From positions 279,125 through 343,124 of the forward strand of contig NZ_MKQR01000016.1 in NCBI RefSeq assembly GCF_001940455.1: DNA of 64,000 bases, given 5' to 3'. The position numbers were made by a program, and so were the translations under genes. Each line of letters starts with the position of its first letter. The stretch's first letter is position 1. Shown piece by piece: positions 45,440-52,576 of the stretch. The notes below the pieces were generated by a model. That model saw nothing but the letters and a program-made list of their open reading frames with translations, did no database searches and had not been told where the DNA came from. The DNA is from Actinokineospora bangkokensis (GTDB lineage Bacteria > Actinomycetota > Actinomycetes > Mycobacteriales > Pseudonocardiaceae).

Positions 45440-45799
45440 TTACGCGGCTGTGCGGCGGCGTTGTCGCCTGCGCCGGTTGTAGGTGTTGTGGGCTTCGCGG
45501 CACAGGTCGCATCGGCAGCCGTGTTTGGCGTAGCGCCGGTGTGTACCGTGACCTGGTTTGATGGCCGGGGCTGGGCGACCGAGTTCGTGGGCGAGTTGTT
45601 CGCGTTGGTCGGTGTCGAGGCCGCCCCAGATGCCCCACACCTCGCCGTTGTCCAGGGCTTCGGTGAGGCATAGCCGCGCGACGGGGCACGTAGCGCAGAG
45701 TGCCAGGCACTCGGGGACGTGGTCGCCTGGGTCGATGAAGTCGAGGTCTGGGCGGTCGGCGCAGGCGGCTCGCTTCCGCCACTGCGGTAGGCGCAACAT
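45440..45799 (-). CDS. WhiB-family [4Fe-4S] regulator with Cys-rich C-terminal tail
   Basis: The protein (119 aa) has the Wbl cluster cysteines C13, C35, C38 and C44 (ACADRP and CATCPVARLC, spacing C-x2-C-x5-C), followed by the turn GIWGGLD. After LGRPAPAIKPGHG comes an added tail, RRYAKHGCRCDLCREAHNTY, with a second C-x-C-x2-C cluster, then a basic end RRRRQRRRTAA that may bind DNA. Such tails are usual in phage- and island-borne proteins. Wbl proteins bind the main sigma factor. It starts 18 bases after the XRE gene ends, so the two form an operon. Confidence 0.88.
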   Translation of the reverse strand: MLRLPQWRKRAACADRPDLDFIDPGDHVPECLALCATCPVARLCLTEALDNGEVWGIWGGLDTDQREQLAHELGRPAPAIKPGHGTHRRYAKHGCRCDLCREAHNTYNRRRRQRRRTAA

Positions 45800-45817
45800 G
45801 GTTGGCTGGTCCCTGCG

Positions 45818-46168
45818 CTACACCTGAACCCCGCTGCCGTCGGCCGGTGGGCATGAGCCCCGCGGGTCTCGCTGGTGGTCGTCGGCCCCGTGTGCCGGGG
45901 CACGGGGTGCCAGCACCGTGAGGCCGCTGGCGATCTGAGGCATCTGGGGGGTGTCCAGGGTCATGTCGAGCAGGAGTTCCTCCGGGCGGCGTTCGAGGAC
46001 GTGGGCGAAGCGCAGGAGCATTTCGGGGCTGATGCCGCGATGGCCGTTCTCGATGGCGGACACGGTTCCCTTGTGGCAGCCGACTTTGCGGGCGAAGGCG
46101 GTGACGGACAGGCCCTTGCAGACGCGCAGGCGGCGTAGCAGGGCGCGGTTGAGGGTGGGGGTGGTCAT
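45818..46168 (-). CDS. XRE-family repressor-like protein
   Basis: The 116-residue protein carries a helix-turn-helix at residues 10-65 (RLRVCKGLSVTAFARKVGCH, KGTVSAIENGHRGISPEMLL). The rest, rich in Asp, Pro and Gly, looks unstructured. It resembles phage or island repressors. Directly upstream lie three copies of a CGTTTGCC-like site, so it probably controls itself and perhaps the divergent replication module. Confidence 0.82.
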   Translation of the reverse strand: MTTPTLNRALLRRLRVCKGLSVTAFARKVGCHKGTVSAIENGHRGISPEMLLRFAHVLERRPEELLLDMTLDTPQMPQIASGLTVLAPRAPAHGADDHQRDPRGSCPPADGSGVQV

Positions 46169-46180
46169 GTGTCGAAAGTA

Positions 46181-46224
46181 GCCAAACGAGCGGCGACGTG
46201 CAGCAACGTTTGCCGACGTTTGCC
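46181..46224. promoter_or_regulatory. Operator cluster upstream of XRE gene
   Basis: GCCAAACG (46181-46188) is followed by two direct copies of ACGTTTGCC (46206-46214 and 46216-46224), of which the first site is the inverted form. The two direct copies are 10 bases apart, one turn of the helix. The cluster begins 12 bases above the XRE start. Confidence 0.5.
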
Positions 46225-46610
46225 CAGTTCACCGCACCCCTATGGCCGTCAGGACCCGGGGGCGTCGTCGGTGTCCGGTCGTCTGCGTGGCGGAGTGGAC
46301 AGTCCAGGGTGCGAGCGGTATACAAGCTGTGGGGGTCTACTTCTGTAGACAAGGGATTGCTGTATGCCACTCGTCGAGGCCATCGGCGGTGTTTCGCCTT
46401 CGCACGTGGGGATGTGCGCCTTGCGGCGTGTGCCCGCGGGCTGATCGCCTGGGCCGCGTCTCACACCATGTTCGCGTGAGTGGACACGCGTGTCCGAACC
46501 ACGGTGCTCCCGCACCTGTCGTCGTGTGCGGGGGCTGTTCGGCGCGCCTTCAAAGACGTCGTCGATGCCGGGTGCCGCTGCTTCTCGGTGCCCGCCCAAA
46601 AGGGGGAGTC
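46225..46610. other. Control region between XRE and replication module
   Basis: No gene is supported. A small perfect palindrome, GTCTAC-TTCT-GTAGAC, lies at 46335-46350 and could be an operator or hairpin. The promoter of the rightward replication genes should lie here, but no clear consensus was found. Confidence 0.45.
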
Positions 46611-46910
46611 ATGAGGGGTGTTGTGCGTTCCGTTTCGGGGCCGGTGTTCGTGCCGGTGGACTTCACCGATCGGGAGATGAGCTACTGGGCCGCGGAGAAC
46701 GCAGCGATCTCGGCTCGTCTGGAAGAGATTATCACTGCTTGTGCCGGGGGGAGGGGGACACCGGCGCTGGTAGAGGAGTGGGTTGAGCTGACAGCCCGGT
46801 TGAAGGCGGTCGGGTACCGGGTGGAGGGTCTGGCGGCGCGGCGGCAGCGCGCGTTCCTGTGCCGGTGGCGGGATGGTGTGGGCGAGGACCGTGGTGGTGA
46901 GCTGTCGTGA
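46611..46910 (+). CDS. Small hypothetical protein heading the replication module
   Basis: ATG at 46611 after GGGGAG gives 99 residues. After a variable start it contains FTDREMSYWAAENAAISARL and EEWVELTARLKAVGYRVEGL, which look helical and possibly coiled-coil. I do not recognise the family. The stop overlaps the next start as GTGA, tying it to the replication genes. Confidence 0.65.
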   Translation: MRGVVRSVSGPVFVPVDFTDREMSYWAAENAAISARLEEIITACAGGRGTPALVEEWVELTARLKAVGYRVEGLAARRQRAFLCRWRDGVGEDRGGELS

Positions 46911-47920
46911 GTGCCCAGCGCAGGGCGCGCTTGGCCGGTCGGTGGGCGTTGTCGGTGCCGACCATGATGACGGCGGCGCCGCGACCGCGGGTGGACGAGC
47001 GGGCCCATCATGCGCTGGTGGCGCTGGCCACCTACGCCGACAACGACGGTCGCAACATCCTCGTCAGCGTCGAGACCCTCGCACGGAACTTGCGGATCTC
47101 CGCCAGGGAGTGCCGGTCGGTGCTCGACCGACTCGAAGCCGCTGGGCTGATCATCCCCGAGGCCGGGCGTCGGGGGATGCCGGGCTGGCGCCTGTCGATG
47201 CGGGACTTCGGCGGTGAATCCGACCCGCTGGAGGAGCGTGCCCGCCGCGATCGAGCGGCGCACGCGGCACGCAACCGGGCCTACCGCGAGCGTCAGCGCG
47301 AGGCGATCGCCCGCGCACGCGTGATGGCCGAGGACGCCATCCCGCGTGACGGGGCGCAGCAGCGTCCCGGGACGGCGGATCGAGGCGCACGCGATGGTCT
47401 GGCAGGGCATCACGTGACGGCACTTCCTCCCGTCCGAGACGGTGGAGCGACCATCATTTCCGCTGGTAGCGGTGCTGCACCTTCATCTACCTCCATGACT
47501 TACCTCCAGAACACCTACTCGGCGCGAGCCGGTGGCGGGTCTTTCGGGCAGTCGGACGCGCTGTTCGAGATGCCCGAACAGGCCGATGCGGCGACTGACA
47601 AGTCCAAGATCCTCTACACCGAGGAGTTCGAGATGTTCTGGGCGGTGTACCCGCGCAGGGTCGGCAAAGCCCGTGCGGCTGCCGCGTGGCACAAGGCCCG
47701 CACTGCGGGGGTGGCGGCGGAGGTGATCCGCGCGGGCGCGGTCCGCTACGCGCAACTGGTCGCGGCCGAGGCCCGCGAGCCGCGGTTCGTCAAGCAGGCC
47801 GAGGGCTGGTTGCACGGCCGCCGGTGGGAGGACGAGGTCCAACCACTGGTCGGAGCGGCGACGCGCGGCCCGTATCGGGATCCGGACCCGGCCGAGTACG
47901 CGAGTGTGTGGACCCGATGA
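46907..47920 (+). CDS. Replisome-organiser-like helix-turn-helix protein
   Basis: GTG at 46907 gives 337 residues. A winged helix near the start (VALATYADNDGRNILVSVET, LARNLRISARECRSVLDRLE) is followed by an Arg-rich linker (RRDRAAHAARNRAYRERQRE). A C-terminal domain, EEFEMFWAVYPRRVGKARAA, then EPRFVKQAEGWLHGRRWED, recurs in phage replication proteins. Placed directly before DnaC- and DnaB-like genes, it probably recognises an origin and recruits the helicase loader. All genes of this module overlap by 4 bases. Confidence 0.75.
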   Translation: MSAQRRARLAGRWALSVPTMMTAAPRPRVDERAHHALVALATYADNDGRNILVSVETLARNLRISARECRSVLDRLEAAGLIIPEAGRRGMPGWRLSMRDFGGESDPLEERARRDRAAHAARNRAYRERQREAIARARVMAEDAIPRDGAQQRPGTADRGARDGLAGHHVTALPPVRDGGATIISAGSGAAPSSTSMTYLQNTYSARAGGGSFGQSDALFEMPEQADAATDKSKILYTEEFEMFWAVYPRRVGKARAAAAWHKARTAGVAAEVIRAGAVRYAQLVAAEAREPRFVKQAEGWLHGRRWEDEVQPLVGAATRGPYRDPDPAEYASVWTR

Positions 47921-48681
47921 GCGAGCAGCCGACAACCTGTCAGCTGCCCGTGGTGCGGGTGGAGGACCTCGTCCTGCCGGGTCCGGACGACTTCGCCGCC
48001 GCCGGTGTGCCGCGGCGGCACGCGGAGTTCGCCGCGCAGGACTACCAGCGGCGCACCGCCGCCCGCGCCCGGGAGAACCGGAGGGCCGCGGTCCGGGCGT
48101 GCCGGGTGATCCCGCACCGGCACCGGGGCGCCCTGCCCGAGCATCCCGAGGTGCGACGGTGGGTCGTCGACGTCGTCGGTGCCAGCTTCACACCGGGTGC
48201 GGAGCGGGGCGGTGACCTGGAGTATCACCGGTGGGCCGGGCCGTCCCTGCTGATCGGGGGCCGGGTCGGCGTCGGTAAGACCCACCTGGCCTACGGTGCG
48301 CTGCGCGCGCTGGCGGCGTCGGGTCTGCGGATGCCCGACTTCGCCGCCGTCAGTGCCCCGGATCTGCACGCGGCCCTGCGGCCGCGGCCGGGCATGGACG
48401 GCGAGGGCGAGTTCCAGCGGTACGCCCGCGCGCGGGTGCTGCTGCTCGATGACCTGGGGGTGCGCAGGACCGGCACCGACTGGACCGAGGAGGTCGACTA
48501 CCGACTGGTCAACACCCGATACGACGGGTTCCTGCCGACGATCTTCACCACGAACATGACCCTGGACCAGCTCCAGGCCACCATGTCCGACCGGGTCGTC
48601 TCGCGGCTGGTCGAGATGTGCCGGGTCGTGATCATCGACGGCGAGGACCGGCGCTGGGCCGGGCTGGGTGGCCGGTCGTGA
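47917..48681 (+). CDS. DnaC/IstB-like AAA+ helicase loader
   Basis: ATG at 47917 overlaps the previous stop (ATGA) and gives 254 residues. The AAA+ core has Walker A LLIGGRVGVGKTHLAYGALR, Walker B ARVLLLDDLGV, and a sensor segment PTIFTTNMTLDQL, then DRVVSRLVEMC with the arginine finger. It resembles DnaC loaders rather than IstB, because a DnaB-like gene follows and no transposase precedes it. The N-terminal 100 residues would contact the helicase. Confidence 0.83.
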   Translation: MSEQPTTCQLPVVRVEDLVLPGPDDFAAAGVPRRHAEFAAQDYQRRTAARARENRRAAVRACRVIPHRHRGALPEHPEVRRWVVDVVGASFTPGAERGGDLEYHRWAGPSLLIGGRVGVGKTHLAYGALRALAASGLRMPDFAAVSAPDLHAALRPRPGMDGEGEFQRYARARVLLLDDLGVRRTGTDWTEEVDYRLVNTRYDGFLPTIFTTNMTLDQLQATMSDRVVSRLVEMCRVVIIDGEDRRWAGLGGRS

Positions 48682-49985
48682 GCGGCCCGGATGAGGTGGA
48701 CCTGCTCAACCCGGTCGCGGAGGAACGCTACCTGGGGTCGTTGCTGCTCACCGCCTCCCACACCGGGCTGCGAGACGACGCGCTCAGCGCGCTGGACCCG
48801 GGCGACTTCGCCGACCGGGGCATCGGCGCGCTGTGGTCACTGGCCCGCCGACTCGCTGAGGAGCGTCGCAGGATCAGCGCACGGGCCCTCCGGGAAGCCG
48901 CCGCGACGGGGAAGCATGGGTTCGTGCCGGGGGTGCTCGACCGCAAGATCGCGCAACTGGAGGCCGTGCTCGAAGCCCCCCGCACGGTCGAGGGGGACGT
49001 GGCGACCGTGCGGGAGTGCGCCCGCAGGCGCCGCTTGGTGGCGGTGTGCGACGCCATCCGCCAGCGCGCCATCGTCGGCGAGCCAGGCGACGCGCTGCGG
49101 TACGCCTACGACGCCCTCGCGGCGCTGGAACAGGGCGAGACGACCCGCCCGATGCGCTTCGACGAGATGCTCGACGGGTTGTGGGAGGCGATCGACAGCC
49201 CCGAGGCCCGCCCCGTCCACCCCACACCGTGGGCGGAGCTGAACCGGCGGCTCAACGGTGGGCTGCGCGGTGGCCGCTACTACGTGGTGGGCGCGAGGCC
49301 GGGTGAGGGCAAGTCGATCCTGCTGCACAACATCGCCCTCCACCACGCCCAGCAGGGCGGCTCGGTGTTGGTGTTCAGCGCTGAGATGGGCGCCATCGAG
49401 GTCGCCGGGCGCATGGCCGCGTCGGGCACCGGGGTGGAGCTCAACGACATCGTGGCAGGCGACCTGGCATCCCACCCCCGCGCTGTCCTGGCGCAGTGGG
49501 GTGAGCAGCACTGCCCGATCCCGCTCGTCGTGGACGACCGTGAGCGGGTCACGATGGGCTACATCCGGTCTCAATGCCGCCGCCACAAGGCGGTGCGCGG
49601 ACTCGACCTGGTGGCCATCGACTACCTGCAGCTCGTGGGCTCGACCGACACCCGCGTACCCCGGCACGAACAGGTCGCGCGGATCTCCCGGGAGTGCAAG
49701 CTGCTGAGCCGGGAACTCGACGTCGCCGTGGTGGTGGCCAGCCAGCTCAACCGGGAGGTAACCCGACGCGGTAGCGGGCGACCCACCATGGCTGACCTGC
49801 GCGAGTCCGGCGGCATCGAAGCCGACGCCGACGCCGTCCTGCTCCTCGCCCGCGGCACCATTGACGACGGCCACACCACCCTGCCCACCGACGAGCTCCA
49901 TGTCTACCTCGACAAGAACCGCCAAGGCCCCACCGGCGAGCTCACCCTGCGCTGGGAGGCCTACTACGCCCGCCTCGGCGACTGA
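48678..49985 (+). CDS. DnaB-like replicative helicase
   Basis: GTG at 48678 overlaps the loader stop (GTGA) and gives 435 residues. The N-terminal helicase-binding domain (NPVAEERYLGSLLLTASHTG) precedes a RecA-like motor: Walker A YVVGARPGEGKSILLHNIAL, SVLVFSAEMGAIEVAGRM, Walker B LVAIDYLQLVGS, and VVVASQLNREVTRRGSGRPT, then LRESGGIEADADAVLLLAR. It unwinds DNA ahead of a polymerase. It is distinct from a housekeeping DnaB by its phage-like operon. No primase, polymerase or integrase gene is seen nearby. Confidence 0.87.
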   Translation: MSGPDEVDLLNPVAEERYLGSLLLTASHTGLRDDALSALDPGDFADRGIGALWSLARRLAEERRRISARALREAAATGKHGFVPGVLDRKIAQLEAVLEAPRTVEGDVATVRECARRRRLVAVCDAIRQRAIVGEPGDALRYAYDALAALEQGETTRPMRFDEMLDGLWEAIDSPEARPVHPTPWAELNRRLNGGLRGGRYYVVGARPGEGKSILLHNIALHHAQQGGSVLVFSAEMGAIEVAGRMAASGTGVELNDIVAGDLASHPRAVLAQWGEQHCPIPLVVDDRERVTMGYIRSQCRRHKAVRGLDLVAIDYLQLVGSTDTRVPRHEQVARISRECKLLSRELDVAVVVASQLNREVTRRGSGRPTMADLRESGGIEADADAVLLLARGTIDDGHTTLPTDELHVYLDKNRQGPTGELTLRWEAYYARLGD

Positions 49986-50100
49986 TCCACCCCCACACGT
50001 AAGCCTCAGCTGGTCCACGCCCATGGTGCAACGCCGCTGTTGTCCACGGATCCATCCATCACGTGACAGCCACACGCAACTGTCCATTGCAGGAGCCGGC

Positions 50101-50520
50101 TTAGACCTGTTCTCACGTGGTGAACTTCTTGAAGCAGGTGAGTGCTGCGGCGAGGGTGAGGAAGCCGAAGTAGTTGCGCCGTGGTGTTCCCACCGGGTGC
50201 CGACACGGCGTTGGTGACCGGTGAGCCAGGACAGGGTTCGCTCGACGACCCACCGGTGGCGGCCAAGTCTGGTGGAGGTGTCGATGTTCTTGCGGCTGAT
50301 GCGGACCATGATGCCCCGGTTGATCAACCATCCGCGGATTTCGTGTACGTCATAGGCTTTGTCGGCGTGGAGATTGTCGGGTCGGAACCTGCGTGCTCGT
50401 CCCGACGTGCGCACGGACGGGATGGCGTGGACGAGGACGGGCAGGGCGAGGTGGTCGTTGACGTTTGGCCACGGACATTTCGACGACCAGGGGCAGCCAC
50501 GCCTGCCCGGGAGAGCCAGC
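50101..50520 (-). pseudogene. IS5-family transposase remnant at the distal end of CRISPR array 1
   Basis: Read on the minus strand, the C-terminal part of an IS5 transposase is visible in three frames: WLPLVVEMSVA, then NVNDHLALPVLVHAIP and FRPDNLHADKAYDVHEIRGW, KLGRHRWVVERT-like RLGRHRWVVERTLSWLTGHQ, and FLTLAAALTCFKKFTT with stop at 50113. An IS-end-like sequence, TTAGACCTGTTCTCACGTGG, lies at 50101-50120 and resembles the terminal repeat of the 44279 element. The N-terminal half and the other end are missing; the remnant runs to within about 40-60 bases of the first clear CRISPR repeat. Confidence 0.75.
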
Positions 50521-50559
50521 GCGGCTCAGGCGGATCTTGCGGTGCAGCTGCTCGCTGAA

Positions 50560-51957
50560 GTTGCGATCCTCGCTGGCCCGTGAGGGCCAGCGCTGCCCGA
50601 GCGGACTCCCCCCAGGGGGCAAATCGTGTGTTGTTGCGATCCTCGCTGGCCCGTGAGGGCCAGCGCTGCGGGGGCTGCTCCACACCCCGCACGCCCAGGT
50701 TGACGTTGCGATCCTCGCTGGCCCGTGAGGGCCAGCGCTGCGACTGCGCCCGGATCCACGCCGCGTTCTGGAAGGGGTTGCGATCCTCGCTGGCCCGTGA
50801 GGGCCAGCGCTGCGGGGATGACCGGGTGGGCGTCCTACGCCCAAGAGGTTGCGATCCTCGCTGGCCCGTGAGGGCCAGCGCTGCCCGTTGGCGGCCTGGA
50901 CGATCCGGACCGTGTTGGTGTTGCGATCCTCGCTGGCCCGTGAGGGCCAGCGCTGCTGGTGGACCGCCTTGTGTTGACGGTTCTGTCGCTGTTGCGATCC
51001 TCGCTGGCCCGTGAGGGCCAGCGCTGCACGGGGTAGCCCCGATCTGGTGGACCGCCAACCGGGTTGCGATCCTCGCTGGCCCGTGAGGGCCAGCGCTGCC
51101 GCGGTGCCGTCGTAGGCCTCCACCCAGTCGACGTCGTTGCGATCCTCGCTGGCCCGTGAGGGCCAGCGCTGCTCGGCCGCCTGGATGCTGGTCTCGGTGA
51201 CCACCTCGGGGTTGCGATCCTCGCTGGCCCGTGAGGGCCAGCGCTGCTTGTGGTGGCCCTGCTGTGGATCGCCCTGACCTATTGCGATCCTCGCTGGCCC
51301 GTGAGGGCCAGCGCTGCTACAGCGGCCGGGCGATGGCGTCCAGCACCTGCGTTGCGATCCTCGCTGGCCCGTGAGGGCCAGCGCTGCCGAGACCACCTAC
51401 CAAGCCCGACGACGCGCGCTCGTTGCGATCCTCGCTGGCCCGTGAGGGCCAGCGCTGCCTGTCCTGACAAACCGTGGACCGTCACTCTCCGGTTGCGATC
51501 CTCGCTGGCCCGTGAGGGCCAGCGCTGCACCGGCGTCAGCGACTCCACCGCCGACTGGGACCCGTTGCGATCCTCGCTGGCCCGTGAGGGCCAGCGCTGC
51601 CGCCATGGGGTTGTCTCCCTGCTCGGGGGGCTCCGTTGCGATCCTCGCTGGCCCGTGAGGGCCAGCGCTGCAGGTGACCCGGTGGGCCGCGACCCGGCGC
51701 AGGGCGTTGCGATCCTCGCTGGCCCGTGAGGGCCAGCGCTGCCGGGGGCGAGGCGGTGGCGACGCAGCATGTCCGCGTTGCGATCCTCGCTGGCCCGTGA
51801 GGGCCAGCGCTGCGTGGTGGCGGCGAGCAGCCACGCCTGCTTGACGTGGTTGCGATCCTCGCTGGCCCGTGAGGGCCAGCGCTGCGTGGTGGCGGCGAGC
51901 AGCCACGCCTGCTTGACGTGGTTGCGATCCTCGCTGGCCCGTGAGGGCCAGCGCTGC
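50560..51957 (-). CRISPR. CRISPR array 1 (type I-C), 20 repeats, 19 spacers
   Basis: Repeats are 37 bases, starting GTTGCGATCC and ending GGCCAGCGCTGC on the plus strand; repeats begin at 50560, 50633, 50705, 50777 and so on to 51921. All look identical except that at 51281, whose first base is A. Spacers are 33-38 bases. On the minus strand the arms CGCTGGCCC/GGGCCAGCG enclose loop TCAC and are followed by the 11-base AGGATCGCAAC, the usual type I-C handle, so crRNAs are read on the minus strand and the leader lies above 51957. The two leader-proximal spacers (51814-51848, 51886-51920) are identical. Several spacers read as plausible protein on the minus strand (for example DVDWVEAYDGTA from 51100-51135). 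Confidence 0.97.
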
Positions 51958-52095
51958 CCCGGATGAGCTGGGGGTCTTTCCTGAGCTTCTGTTGTATCGC
52001 ACGGGTAGTCCCAGAAGTTGGGACGACACGCCGGGGTCGGCCTGGGAACCTGTCGGTGTTTCGTGCCGCGATGGGGGTTCCGAGGGGAGGGGAGC
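51958..52095 (-). promoter_or_regulatory. Leader of CRISPR array 1
   Basis: The sequence next to the array contains GTCCCAGAAGTTGGGAC (a 6-base inverted repeat) followed by GACGACACGCCG at about 67 bases from the last repeat and GGAACCT further on. The same blocks occur at nearly the same distances beside array 2. Shared flanks on the same side of two arrays identify a leader with promoter and integration signals. Confidence 0.8.
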
Positions 52096-52576
52096 CGGAA
52101 CAGCTTCTACCTCCAGTAAGGGTGTCGAGTTTTTGGCATGTTCGGTTGGCTGTCGTGCGCCCGTCCTGTGGGTATGGTTCGACGGTGCTGCGCGGGGTGA
52201 TGAGCTTGGTCCTCCTGTCGGGTGATGTGGTGTTCTTGTCTCTGAGATTGCTGCGGCGAACCGTAAGGTGATCGTATGGATGTGTAACGTTGGCGGTTGC
52301 CTCACGACGGGTAGTGCAGTGAAAGTCAGGTGTGGTGCCGACTGTTGGGCTATCCCTGGCCTTCATGGCAGTGCGGACGTGCCGAGTTGAGGAGACTTGG
52401 AGTGAATCGATTTCGTGAATACGGGGAGAGTTGATTCGAGGGGTGACGTGGCGGGATCGCCGTCGACTGGTCATGTCGAACGACAATGTCTTGTGTGGCG
52501 TGGAAGCCACGGTGGTGTCGAGACGGTCTGCCGTTGGCGTTGTGGTTGATGGTCGAGGAATGGGAGCTGATGGGTG
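52096..52576. other. Region between leader 1 and cas3
   Basis: No gene is supported. It should contain the cas operon promoter on the plus strand. Base composition is less GC-rich than the surroundings (for example 52250-52300 and 52410-52450). No clear -35/-10 pair was assigned. Confidence 0.5.

Noticed and set aside
50492-50506. 14-base match (GCAGCCACGCCTGC) between DNA beside array 1 and the thrice-used spacer, suggesting self-targeting
   Set aside because: The match does not extend, and 14-base coincidences are expected in a GC-rich 64 kb window; too short for a type I target.
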